Assembly: GCF_046244365.1 (NCBI RefSeq)
Contig: NZ_CP176395.1
Coordinates: forward strand, 3,162,001-3,226,000
From: Paenibacillus_V sp046244365
GTDB lineage: Bacteria; Bacillota; Bacilli; Paenibacillales; NBRC-103111
Length of the DNA: 64,000 nt
Direction of reading: 5' to 3'
In this document: one piece after another, positions 17,905 to 26,649 of the stretch
Numbering within the stretch: position 1 is the first letter of the stretch
How the letters are laid out: every line of letters begins with the position of its first letter
Made by a program: the position numbers and the translations under genes
Notes under the pieces: generated by a model
What the model was told of the DNA's origin: nothing
The model's database searches: none
The model's input: the letters and a program-made list of their open reading frames with translations, nothing else

Positions 17905-19347
17905 ATGTTTAATCGTGTCAGAATTACGGAAATCATTGAACAAAAAAGGGAAAAATTCATCAATGTGAGCGATAACATCTGGGAATATGCCGAAACCAAA
18001 TTCAAAGAGTTCCGCTCTGCCGACTTGCTTTGCAAGACACTCGAAGAAGAAGATTTTACGGTAAAACGAGGAGTCGGCGGCTTGGAAACCGCCTTTATCG
18101 GCAGCTATGGAAGCGGCAAACCCATTGTGGCTATCCTTGGGGAATATGACGCGCTTTCCGGACTGAGCCAGGAAAGGGGGCAAGTATCCCATCAGCCTAT
18201 TCAGCAAGACGGCAATGGGCATGGCTGCGGACATAACTTACTGGGGACAGGCTCTCTTGCGGCAGCGATCGCAGTTCGCCATTATATGGAGGAAAACCAG
18301 ATTAAAGGAACGATCCGTTACTACGGCTGCCCGGCTGAAGAAGGCGGCGCCGGAAAAACGATCATGGTTCGCGAAGGCTTGTTTGACGATGCGGACATTG
18401 CCATCTGCTGGCATCCTGAAATGAAGAACGCGGTAATGTCTGTAACCAGTCTGGCCAGTTATACGGTTTCCTTCAAGTTTAAGGGAAAGGCGTCCCACGC
18501 CTCAGCCGCTCCTCATCTCGGACGTAGTGCGCTGGATGCCGTCGAGTTGATGAACATCGGGTGTAACTATCTGCGTGAACACATCATGCCGGAAGCCCGT
18601 ATCCATTATGCCATAACGAATTCAGGTGGATTCTCCCCCAATGTTGTGCAGGCGGAAGCGGAAGTGCTCTACATGATTCGCGCTCCGAAAACGCCGCAGG
18701 CGGAAGATCTCTATCAGCGCGTATGCAAAGTTGCCCGTGGTGCCGCCATGATGACGGAGACGGAAGTAGAAATTATTTTTGACAATGCATGCTCCAACCT
18801 GATTCCCAACCAAACGCTGGAAACCATCATGTACAACAACTTCTATGAGTTGGGTGTACATGCGTTTGACGAAGCGGAAAAGGAGTTTGCCCGTCAAATC
18901 CGTAAATCCCTAACTGAAGCGGAAAAGCAAAGCGTCTTGGATCTCCTAGCGCTCCTACCGGTCCAGGCAAGCAAGGAATTCGTGCAGCAATTGAAAGAAC
19001 TAGAGCTTTCCACCGATCTTCTTCCTTATCTAGACAAAACGCTTAACTTGTCCGCTTCAACCGATGTGGGTGACGTCAGTTGGGTCGTGCCCACTGTGCA
19101 ATGCGTGACCACTTGCTTTGCAATGGGGACACAACTACATTCATGGCAGGCTGTGTCCCAGGTAGGAACATCTATCGGCCACAAAGGGATGCTTCAAGCA
19201 AGCAAGGTAATGGCCTCCACCGCAATTGAAGTGCTTCTCCGTCCTGAGGTCATTGACCAGGCAAAAGCCGAGCTGAAAGAAAGATTGGGCGGTGCCAGCT
19301 ATATATGCCCGATCCCGCCTGAAAACAAACATGTAGCGAGTCGTTGA
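17905..19347 (+). CDS. M20 family metallo-amidohydrolase, AbgB-like
   Basis: 480 residues. Motifs of the M20D group: a GEYDAL stretch, the metal-binding GHGCGHN near residues 105-111, CPAEEGGAGK with the catalytic glutamate pair, and a histidine in CWHPEMKNAV; the satellite dimerisation domain contains FKGKASHAS. The conserved SASTDVGDVSW and a late THSWQAVSQ-type segment match p-aminobenzoyl-glutamate hydrolase subunit B and other N-acyl amino acid amidases. The ATG at 17905 is preferred to a GTG at 17869 because GAGAGG lies 8 bp upstream. It is enclosed by terminators on both sides, splitting the binding-protein gene from the permease genes, so it may be a later insertion. Confidence 0.88.
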   Translation: MFNRVRITEIIEQKREKFINVSDNIWEYAETKFKEFRSADLLCKTLEEEDFTVKRGVGGLETAFIGSYGSGKPIVAILGEYDALSGLSQERGQVSHQPIQQDGNGHGCGHNLLGTGSLAAAIAVRHYMEENQIKGTIRYYGCPAEEGGAGKTIMVREGLFDDADIAICWHPEMKNAVMSVTSLASYTVSFKFKGKASHASAAPHLGRSALDAVELMNIGCNYLREHIMPEARIHYAITNSGGFSPNVVQAEAEVLYMIRAPKTPQAEDLYQRVCKVARGAAMMTETEVEIIFDNACSNLIPNQTLETIMYNNFYELGVHAFDEAEKEFARQIRKSLTEAEKQSVLDLLALLPVQASKEFVQQLKELELSTDLLPYLDKTLNLSASTDVGDVSWVVPTVQCVTTCFAMGTQLHSWQAVSQVGTSIGHKGMLQASKVMASTAIEVLLRPEVIDQAKAELKERLGGASYICPIPPENKHVASR

Positions 19348-19403
19348 CTATTGAAGCTGATGAAGTAAAAAGCCAACCCTACAAGCCTGCTTAACTAACA
19401 AAG

Positions 19404-19447
19404 AGACGACCCTAACCCCCAAAAAGGGGGATGAAGGTCGTCTTTTT
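19404..19447 (+). terminator. Rho-independent terminator after the M20 gene
   Basis: AGACGACC (19404-19411) pairs with GGTCGTCT (19436-19443), with an inner CCCCC-AAAAA-GGGGG hairpin, then TTTTT. A strong terminator. Confidence 0.9.
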
Positions 19448-19551
19448 GTACGTACCTCTTAGTTGCTCCGAAAAACTACAGGTTCTTCAGTGGCCTCGTC
19501 TCGAACGGGGGATTTTTTACGCCATCGCGGATGCAGTCAAGCCGATGTCGG

Positions 19552-19587
19552 AAACTCAAAAATAGGATGTCGGGATCATGGAAGTAG
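19552..19587 (+). promoter_or_regulatory. Direct-repeat operator upstream of the permease genes (YesN-type box 3)
   Basis: GGAAACTCAAAA at 19552 is identical to the first half-site of box 1. The second half-site GGGATCATGGAAG starts at 19574, again exactly 22 bp on, with about 10 of 13 matches to the other boxes. Its edge is 68 bp before the permease start, giving the permeases their own regulated promoter downstream of the M20 terminator. Confidence 0.65.
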
Positions 19588-19654
19588 GGGCGGACAAATT
19601 GCTATAAGATGAACACATGCACAAAACAATGACAGCAAAAGGTGGTTGTAACGT

Positions 19655-20596
19655 ATGCAGGCAAGCAAAATGTCGGTGTTGCGGCTTGAGATGAGGAAGG
19701 CAAAAAAATACCGGATGCTCGTGCTCATGACGCTGCCGGGACTGCTCTACTTTCTCGTCAACAATTATTTGCCGATGTTCGGCATCGCCATCGCGTTCAA
19801 AAACGTCAATTTCGCGAAGGGCATATGGGGGAGCGAGTGGATCGGCTTCAAGAACTTCGAGTATTTGTTTAAGACGAAGGATGCATACATCATCACCCGC
19901 AACACGCTATTGTACAATCTCTCCTTCATTGTCTTGAATACGGCAATCGCGATTTCGCTTGCGATCCTGCTGAATGAAATCCGCAAGCGCATTTTATCGA
20001 GAGCGTACCAAACGATAATCCTGCTTCCGCACTTGATCTCCATGGTGATCGTCGGTTACCTCGTGCTCGGTTTCCTGGACGTCGAAAAAGGCTTCATGAA
20101 CAAGACTCTGCTCCCCTTGTTCGGCCTAGAGCCTATCTCTTGGTATAGCGAAACGAAATACTGGCCGTGGATCCTGACGATCGTACACGCATGGAAAGGC
20201 GTAGGACATCTTTGCATCATCTACTTGGCTGCGATTATCGGCATCGATCAAGAGTACTATGAAGCGGCTAAAATAGACGGCGCGAACCGGTGGCAGCAAA
20301 TCCGTACGATTACGATTCCGCTCATTGCGCCGGTTATTACGATTTTGACGCTGCTTGCGATCGGGCGCATTTTCTATTCCGACTTCGGCCTGTTCTTCCA
20401 AGTGCCGCTTAACACGGGCGCCTTAATGCCGGTCACGAACACGATCGATACGTATGTGTACCGCGCGCTGATCAATATGGGCGATATCGGGATGTCGTCG
20501 GCCGCAGGCTTGTATCAAGCGCTCGTCGGATTTGTTCTGGTGCTGGCTTCCAATGCGGTCGTGAGAAAATTCAACAAAGACAATGCACTATTCTAG
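19655..20596 (+). CDS. Oligosaccharide ABC transporter permease, LplB-like
   Basis: 313 residues. The N-terminus is basic (RKAKKYRM), then LPGLLYFLVNNYLPMFGI, shared by LplB proteins. The coupling EAA loop starts near E203 (YYEAAKIDGANRWQQI). The end IVRKFNKDNALF type motif (VRKFNKDNALF) is the usual LplB C-terminus. It forms the channel with the next gene, 14 bp downstream, and should use an unlinked MsmX-like ATPase. The ribosome site is AAAGGTGG. Confidence 0.94.
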   Translation: MQASKMSVLRLEMRKAKKYRMLVLMTLPGLLYFLVNNYLPMFGIAIAFKNVNFAKGIWGSEWIGFKNFEYLFKTKDAYIITRNTLLYNLSFIVLNTAIAISLAILLNEIRKRILSRAYQTIILLPHLISMVIVGYLVLGFLDVEKGFMNKTLLPLFGLEPISWYSETKYWPWILTIVHAWKGVGHLCIIYLAAIIGIDQEYYEAAKIDGANRWQQIRTITIPLIAPVITILTLLAIGRIFYSDFGLFFQVPLNTGALMPVTNTIDTYVYRALINMGDIGMSSAAGLYQALVGFVLVLASNAVVRKFNKDNALF

Positions 20597-20610
20597 AAAG
20601 GGGCGCTCCC

Positions 20611-21486
20611 ATGCCATCATCCGGAAAACTTTATCAATGGACGATCAACATCGTCATGCTGGCATTTACATGTTTTTGCATCATGCCATTCTGGTTGCTG
20701 CTCTCCGCTTCTCTTACAGACGACATGGAAATCATTCGCCATGGATATGCTTTCTTCCCGAAAGCCGTCAGTTTTTCGGCATACGAATATTTATGGACGA
20801 ACTCAGCTAATATACTGCGCGCTTATGGAATTACGATTCTCGTGACGGTGGTCGGAACGGCTGCAGGATTGACGCTAACAGCGTTGCTTGCCTATCCACT
20901 GTCACGGACCGAGATGCCATTCCGCAAGATACTGTCCTTCTACGTATTTTTCACGATGCTGTTTAACGGAGGCCTTGTGCCGACCTACCTGTTATACACC
21001 AATTTCTTTAATTTAAAAAATACGATACTGGCTCTGATCATTCCTAGCCTGTTGATGAACGGTTTTTTCGTCATCCTGATGCGAACGTTCTTTGCAAGCT
21101 CGATTCCGAAGCCGATCATCGAATCGGCCTATATCGACGGGGCGAAGGAATGGAAAATTTTCGCGACAATCGTATTGCCGTTATCGACGCCGGTATTGGC
21201 TACGGTCGGGATGTTTTATACGATTCTGTACTGGAACGATTGGTTTAACGGACTGATTTACATTACCGACAGCCGGTACTTCAGCCTTCAAAACCTGCTC
21301 AACCGGATTTTACTCGATGCGCAATTTTTGCAGTCATCGACGGAGATTGTCGCGACAAGTCATCTTCCGCTCACCTCCATGCGTATGGCCATAGCCGCGA
21401 TCGGGGTCGTTCCGCTGCTGATCGCATTCCCATTCTTTCAGAAGTATTTCGTGAAAGGCCTGACGGTTGGCGCCGTCAAAGGTTGA
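20611..21486 (+). CDS. Oligosaccharide ABC transporter permease, LplC-like
   Basis: 291 residues, second permease of the YesMN-controlled transporter. Its EAA-like loop is IESAYIDGAKEWKIF near residue 171, followed by IVLPLSTPV. The C-terminus FQKYFVKGLTVGAVKG is the family hallmark. The stop codon overlaps the region upstream of the SGNH hydrolase gene, which probably belongs to the same transcript. Confidence 0.94.
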   Translation: MPSSGKLYQWTINIVMLAFTCFCIMPFWLLLSASLTDDMEIIRHGYAFFPKAVSFSAYEYLWTNSANILRAYGITILVTVVGTAAGLTLTALLAYPLSRTEMPFRKILSFYVFFTMLFNGGLVPTYLLYTNFFNLKNTILALIIPSLLMNGFFVILMRTFFASSIPKPIIESAYIDGAKEWKIFATIVLPLSTPVLATVGMFYTILYWNDWFNGLIYITDSRYFSLQNLLNRILLDAQFLQSSTEIVATSHLPLTSMRMAIAAIGVVPLLIAFPFFQKYFVKGLTVGAVKG

Positions 21487-21512
21487 CGCTATTATTTTGG
21501 AGGTGGTTACAG

Positions 21513-22160
21513 ATGACCGGCACGAGAACGATCTTATGCTTCGGGGATTCAAATACATGGGGAGCCGATCCGCAGAACCGAGGAGTTCGGTTTCCGGCAG
21601 ATGTTCGGTGGACGGGCGTACTGCGTAAGGAACTGGGAGACGGCTACGACATTGTCGAGGAAGGCTTGCCCGGGAGGACGACAGTGTGGACGGATCCGAT
21701 CGAAGGAATCATGAGCGGGAAAGAGTACTTGACGTCCTGCCTGCTGTCTCACAGGCCGCTTGATCTTGTCGTGATCATGCTCGGAACGAATGATTTGAAA
21801 GAGCGGTTTTCCGTCTCGGCGCTGGATATCGCGATGAGCACCCTGTCGCTTGCCGGACTCGTAAAAACGACTTTTTCAAGGCCGGGGATTACGATAGTCC
21901 CTCAGGTTCTGATTCTAGTTCCGCCGCCGATCAAGGAAATTGGATTATTCGCAGTCATGTTCAAGGGCGGGGAAGAGAAGTCCAAACAATTAGGCGAGGC
22001 ATTCGCTATGCTTAGTTCGTATACCGACGCTTCTATCATGGATGCTTCGACCGTGATCGTTTCCAGTGATGCAGACGGCATTCATTTCGAAGCGGAACAA
22101 CACCGGAAGCTCGGAAGTGCCGTTGCGGAAAAAATAAAAAGTATGTTGGTGGAGCCATAA
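21513..22160 (+). CDS. SGNH/GDSL hydrolase (arylesterase or carbohydrate esterase type)
   Basis: 215 residues. Block I is LCFGDSNTWG, with the catalytic serine and, characteristically for the Mycobacterium-type arylesterase group, NTWG after it. Block III is LGTNDLK, and the C-terminal block V contains DGIHFEAEQHRKLG with the catalytic aspartate and histidine. No signal peptide, so it acts inside the cell, probably removing acetyl groups from imported oligosaccharides. The ATG at 21513 is chosen because GGAGGTGG is 6 bp upstream; a TTG-like upstream extension to 21483 overlaps the permease stop and lacks a ribosome site. The next esterase gene starts 2 bp after its stop. Confidence 0.9.
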   Translation: MTGTRTILCFGDSNTWGADPQNRGVRFPADVRWTGVLRKELGDGYDIVEEGLPGRTTVWTDPIEGIMSGKEYLTSCLLSHRPLDLVVIMLGTNDLKERFSVSALDIAMSTLSLAGLVKTTFSRPGITIVPQVLILVPPPIKEIGLFAVMFKGGEEKSKQLGEAFAMLSSYTDASIMDASTVIVSSDADGIHFEAEQHRKLGSAVAEKIKSMLVEP

Positions 22161-22162
22161 AA

Positions 22163-23179
22163 ATGAACATTCCTTTGTGGCACGACCAACCCGCATTGCA
22201 GGGATTCAACGAAGGTTGTCCCAGCTTAACACCGTACTTGCTGGAAGGAGAAGGACCGTTTCCTGCCGTCATCGTTTGCCCTGGCGGAGGCTATAGGCAT
22301 CGGGCCGGTCATGAAGGCGAGCCTGTCGCCAAGTGGTTGAACGCGATCGGCATTTCGGCTTTTGTCCTTCATTATAGGGTTGCTCCGGCACAATATCCGA
22401 GCCAGCTTCATGATGCTCAGCGGGCCATGCGAACGATCAGGCACAGAGGGACGGAATGGAATATTGATCCCGAGCGAATCGGTATGCTGGGATCTTCAGC
22501 CGGAGGCCATCTTGCTTCGATGGCAGGTACGCGTTTTGACAACGGCAATCCGCAAGCCCATGATCCGATCGAACGATACAGCAGCCGTCCCGATGCGCTC
22601 GTGCTCTGTTATCCCCTCATTACGATGGGCGAATTTACGAATGCATCGTGCAAGTCGGTATTGATGGGGGAGCGGCAGAACGACCGTGCTCTGATCGAGC
22701 TGTTATCAAGTGAAAAGCAAGTAACGGAGGAAACACCGCCGATTTTTATGTGGATCACGGCAGACGATCCGGTCGTTCAGGTTGAAAATTGTTTAATGTT
22801 CGCGGCCGCGCTCAGGAAGTTTAGGGTTTCTTTCGAAATGCATCTTTTTGAGAGCGGCCCTCATGGACTCGGACTGGCCAGCGGCGATCGGGAAGTGCAA
22901 GCATGGACAAAGCTGTGCGAGGCATGGTTGAAATCCAGGAATTTCCTCCTTGTAGAACGAGTGATTGACGAGTATACAACAGTAGGCCAGTTGCTGGCCG
23001 ATGATTGCAGCAGTGCCGTATTGGAGCGGTATCTTCCGGATCTTTTGGCATCGCCGAAGATCGACTATATCAAAGCGTTTTCGTTGAAGTCGCTGTTCAA
23101 TTTTTCCGATCCGATGTTTACTGACGAGAAACTGGCAGCCATCTTAAATGACTTGAAATCGGGGGGGGGACGATATTGA
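22163..23179 (+). CDS. Alpha/beta hydrolase, acetylxylan esterase-like, with extra C-terminal domain
   Basis: 338 residues. The alpha/beta hydrolase part (about 1-255) has the oxyanion region VCPGGGYRHRAGHEG, nucleophile S112 in GSSAGG, an aspartate in ITADDPV and a late histidine in GPHGLGLAS. This matches the Axe2-like or BD-FAE esterase group that deacetylates plant polysaccharide oligomers. The final 75 residues (from VIDEYTTVGQLLADD to the end) form a separate helical module seen as a C-terminal tail on various carbohydrate enzymes; its role is unknown to me. The stop lies in a tract of nine Gs that also serves as the ribosome site of the next gene. Confidence 0.87.
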   Translation: MNIPLWHDQPALQGFNEGCPSLTPYLLEGEGPFPAVIVCPGGGYRHRAGHEGEPVAKWLNAIGISAFVLHYRVAPAQYPSQLHDAQRAMRTIRHRGTEWNIDPERIGMLGSSAGGHLASMAGTRFDNGNPQAHDPIERYSSRPDALVLCYPLITMGEFTNASCKSVLMGERQNDRALIELLSSEKQVTEETPPIFMWITADDPVVQVENCLMFAAALRKFRVSFEMHLFESGPHGLGLASGDREVQAWTKLCEAWLKSRNFLLVERVIDEYTTVGQLLADDCSSAVLERYLPDLLASPKIDYIKAFSLKSLFNFSDPMFTDEKLAAILNDLKSGGGRY

Positions 23180-23952
23180 CCGGCGCCGCTGCTAATATTT
23201 GGCAACTTGGTCATTGGGATTTGTTCGTACGCATGGTCCTCGCCGCAGTTTTGGGCGGATTGGTCGGCATCGAGCGGGAGTGGAACAACCATGCGGCAGG
23301 GTTCCGCACCCATATTCTCGTCTGTCTCGGCTCGACCACCATTATGCTGCTTTCGATTTACGGATTCTCCGACTTTGTTGCCGAATCCAACGTCCGGATC
23401 GACCCTGCCCGTCTGGCCGCTCAGGTGATCAGCGGGATCGGCTTTTTGGGTGCGGGCGCGATTCTGCGCAACGGGTCTGTCATCAAAGGGCTCACGACAG
23501 CGGCTTCGGTTTGGGTTGTGGCGGCAATCGGCCTTTGCGTCGGAGCGGGGTTTTTGTTTGTCGCATTTCTGTGTACGTTTTTCGTCATTATCAGTCTATA
23601 CGTGCTGAACAAGTGGGAGAAACATTTGATGCGCCACCGCAAAAAGCACGAGGTTAAGTGTACGATTATCGATATGCCAGGCGTTCTTGGGAAGGTTGCT
23701 TCCATATTCGGTGAACAAGGGATCCAAATCGCCAACGTCAAAATGATGCCGGATGAACACACGCCGCCTGAGGCCGGGGGTATGCCTACGATGCAACTCT
23801 GCTTCACGGTCAATAATCATCAAGAAGAAAATATCGTCCGAGCGCTGGAAGAAATTACGGCGCTGGACATGGTGCTGTGGACGGAATCCAGTTATTTGCC
23901 TGCTTTGAAACCGGCAATTCCGGTAACCGGGAAAAATTCGATGAATCTATGA
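23176..23952 (+). CDS. MgtC/SapB family membrane protein
   Basis: 258 residues. The N-terminal half is the MgtC/SapB membrane domain: helices including GGLVGIEREW, HILVCLGS, GIGFLGAGAILRNG and LTTAASVWVVAAIGLCVG. The C-terminal third is a cytosolic ACT-like domain (CTIIDMPGVLGKVASIF). MgtC proteins modulate magnesium, phosphate or membrane-potential homeostasis. The gene starts with TTG at 23176, overlapping the TGA of the esterase, with a run of nine Gs at 23161-23169 as an extreme ribosome site. Its function seems unrelated to the sugar genes around it, so the coupling is curious. Confidence 0.88.
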   Translation: MTGAAANIWQLGHWDLFVRMVLAAVLGGLVGIEREWNNHAAGFRTHILVCLGSTTIMLLSIYGFSDFVAESNVRIDPARLAAQVISGIGFLGAGAILRNGSVIKGLTTAASVWVVAAIGLCVGAGFLFVAFLCTFFVIISLYVLNKWEKHLMRHRKKHEVKCTIIDMPGVLGKVASIFGEQGIQIANVKMMPDEHTPPEAGGMPTMQLCFTVNNHQEENIVRALEEITALDMVLWTESSYLPALKPAIPVTGKNSMNL

Positions 23953-24050
23953 ATCGAAAGAATTAAAAATAGATACAGCCGAGTAAGATTGATTGCTATA
24001 GAGATACTCTTTTCGAAAATAAGATTTAGACGCAAAAGGAGCCGTTGTTG

Positions 24051-26531
24051 ATGAGAACCAGAGAAAAATTTGATCGAAACTGGATGTTTCATGTCGGTGA
24101 GGTAGGGAAAATTGCCAAAACGGTGAAAAAAGCCGGCATGATCGCCGGGCTGACGAATGCGCTGGGGGAAGAGAGACATGAGCCCTTTGCGATGGGCGAA
24201 GCTGCACGTATCATCCAGAACATCGCTCGAGAATATCTGGGAGATCCGAACTTCGATCTTACCCAAATGTACGGCTCGGATACGCCCAAGGATAAGATCA
24301 CAGGCTGGGTGAGTGTTAACCTGCCGCATGATTGGCGGTTGGAACAGCCGTACAACCCGGAACGCGGTGGCGCGTTTCAAGGTTATCTGCCCAATGGAGT
24401 GGGCTATTACCGCAAAGTATTTCAAATTCCACAGGAGGATGAAGGCAAGAAAATCATCATCGAATTTGACGGTGTGATGCGGAGCAGTTCGGTTTGGGTG
24501 AATGGATGCTTCGTCGGCGACCATCTCAGCGGTTATACCAGCTTTCATTATGACATCACGGACCTGCTGAAATATGGGGATGAGGAAGGGGATAATGTTA
24601 TCCTCGTCCGAACGGATACGACCGGCGGAGATGAAGGCTGGTGGTACGAAGGCGGGGGCATTTACCGTCATGTCTGGTTAACTAAACATGATTACCTGCA
24701 TGTGGACCGCTGGGGAACCTTCGTCAGAACTGAGCAAGTTGACAATGAAATGGCCGCGGTTACGGTCGAAACGACGGTGAGCAACGAATATCCGCAGAAG
24801 ATGAAGTACGGAATCCGAACGAGTATTCTGAATCCGGCTGGGGAACTCGTTGCTATCACGGAAACCGACTGCGAAACGCCCGGAATCGACAAGCAAACGG
24901 TTCTTCAATCGGTTCAAGTGGCGAAGCCGCTGCTCTGGTCGCAGGACACGCCTCATCTGTATGAGGCCGTAACTGAACTGCTGCACGAAGGGCAAATTGT
25001 CGACACGTATCGGACCGTTTTCGGCATCCGTACGGTGGAATACCGTCAGGATGGATTATACCTTAATGGTAAGTACGTACAAGTGAAAGGTACTTGCAAT
25101 CACCAGGATTTCGCCGGCGTGGGCATCGCGCTGCCGGACCGCGTGCATGAATATAAAATCAAACGCCTGCTGGAAATGGGCTGTAACGCTTACCGTTGTG
25201 CCCATCATCCGCCGGCCCCGGAGCTGCTCGATGCTTGCGACAGACTCGGGATGCTGGTTATGAACGAGAACCGGATCACGGAGAGTACAGAGATCAAGCT
25301 CGATGATCTGAAATCCATGCTGTACCGTGACCGCAACCATCCAAGTATCTTTATGTGGAGCCTCGGTAATGAAGAAAAGATCAGCGGCAGTTATCAAGCC
25401 AATCGGATGCTGAAGCGCACTAAGGATTTGGCGAAACGAATCGATCCCACCCGTCCTGTTACGGCAGCCAATCTAAGTCAGAAAGGTATGGACGTCGAGG
25501 TTAATGGCGTTAATTACGGTGAGTCCGTAAAAATAGGTCAATCGATCGGTGAATGGTTTCAATCCCATCCCGAAGCCAAAGTGCTGAATACGGAAAATGT
25601 CTCTTTCTTCTCGGCAAGAGGCGTCTATGAGGATGATCCGGAAGGCGGGCGCTGCTCCAGCTACGGCTCGAGATATAATATGCAAGGCAAGGAGATGGAT
25701 GTAGGCAATCTGGGCGGAGCGGGCGGTACGTCAACGCCTGAACGAAGCTGGCGTTATTTCTTAGAAAACCGTTTTTCGGGCGGCCTGTTCATATGGACGG
25801 GTTTCGATTATCGCGGGGAGACGACGCCATTCCAGTGGCCGTCTGTGCTATCGCATTTCGGCATCCTGGATTATTGCGGATTTGCCAAGGACTCTTACTA
25901 TTTCTATCAATCGATCTGGAAGGACGAGCCTATCGTTCATCTTATGCCGCACTGGAACTGGCCGGATCGGCTTGGACAGCAGGTGGAAGTCCGCGTATAT
26001 ACCAACTGCAGCGAGGTGGAGCTGGTACTGAACGGCCAAAGCTTGGGCAAGAAGCAAGCGGATGCTGAAGCGGGCGAGCACACATTATCGTGGCAGGTAG
26101 CCTATGAACCCGGTGTTCTCGAGGCCATCGCTTATCGGGATGGCGTGGTGGTAGCAACAGAGCGGAAAGAAACTACTACGGACGAATACTCTATCCACTT
26201 GGAGGCTAACCTGTCGGAACTGCTCGCCGATGGCCAGGACGTATCGATGGTTACAGTTTCGGTAAAGGATCAATCGGGACGGGTAGTGCCTATTGCCAAT
26301 AATCGGATCCAGTTCCATGTTACAGGTGAGGGCAAGCTGCTTGGTCTGGGAAATGGAGATCCGGGATGTCATGAGTCGGATATAGGAGATTCAAGAAGCG
26401 TGTTCAATGGATACGCGATGGCTTTGATTCAGTCGCTGGACGAGGCTGGGGAAATACGCATTGAAGCGTCTTCGGAAGGGCTGGTGCCGGCGGTATTGAC
26501 CCTTCAGACCCGGAAAGAGCTTGCGAATTGA
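24051..26531 (+). CDS. Glycoside hydrolase family 2 protein (beta-galactosidase type)
   Basis: About 826 residues with no signal peptide, so cytoplasmic. The sugar-binding jelly roll (roughly 1-230) has LPHDWRLEQPYNP and GVGYYRKVF, followed by an immunoglobulin-like domain and the TIM barrel from about residue 325. The acid/base is E441 in WSLGNEEK and the nucleophile is E515 in LNTENV. A C-terminal domain of about 130 residues (MVTVSVKDQSGRVVPIANNRI) resembles the invasin-like Big fold of GH2 enzymes. The sequence around the nucleophile, NTENVSFFSARG, departs from the ExxG seen in LacZ, so specificity may differ. Start at ATG 24051 has AAAGGAG 9 bp upstream; two TTG codons precede it. Confidence 0.9.
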   Translation: MRTREKFDRNWMFHVGEVGKIAKTVKKAGMIAGLTNALGEERHEPFAMGEAARIIQNIAREYLGDPNFDLTQMYGSDTPKDKITGWVSVNLPHDWRLEQPYNPERGGAFQGYLPNGVGYYRKVFQIPQEDEGKKIIIEFDGVMRSSSVWVNGCFVGDHLSGYTSFHYDITDLLKYGDEEGDNVILVRTDTTGGDEGWWYEGGGIYRHVWLTKHDYLHVDRWGTFVRTEQVDNEMAAVTVETTVSNEYPQKMKYGIRTSILNPAGELVAITETDCETPGIDKQTVLQSVQVAKPLLWSQDTPHLYEAVTELLHEGQIVDTYRTVFGIRTVEYRQDGLYLNGKYVQVKGTCNHQDFAGVGIALPDRVHEYKIKRLLEMGCNAYRCAHHPPAPELLDACDRLGMLVMNENRITESTEIKLDDLKSMLYRDRNHPSIFMWSLGNEEKISGSYQANRMLKRTKDLAKRIDPTRPVTAANLSQKGMDVEVNGVNYGESVKIGQSIGEWFQSHPEAKVLNTENVSFFSARGVYEDDPEGGRCSSYGSRYNMQGKEMDVGNLGGAGGTSTPERSWRYFLENRFSGGLFIWTGFDYRGETTPFQWPSVLSHFGILDYCGFAKDSYYFYQSIWKDEPIVHLMPHWNWPDRLGQQVEVRVYTNCSEVELVLNGQSLGKKQADAEAGEHTLSWQVAYEPGVLEAIAYRDGVVVATERKETTTDEYSIHLEANLSELLADGQDVSMVTVSVKDQSGRVVPIANNRIQFHVTGEGKLLGLGNGDPGCHESDIGDSRSVFNGYAMALIQSLDEAGEIRIEASSEGLVPAVLTLQTRKELAN

Positions 26532-26558
26532 ACGATCAGTGATTATTAAAAAAGCCTT

Positions 26559-26602
26559 CCCCCTCTGTTCTTAAGCCATATCGAGAAGAGGGGGGGATTT
26601 TT
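26559..26602 (+). terminator. Rho-independent terminator after GH2
   Basis: CCCCCTCT (26559-26566) pairs with AGAGGGGG (26587-26594), then ATTTTTA. The loop is 20 bases and can pair partly. Confidence 0.75.
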
Positions 26603-26649
26603 ATGGTGATGAGATTGAATAATAAATATTTCGCTAAAGAGGTGCAGCT

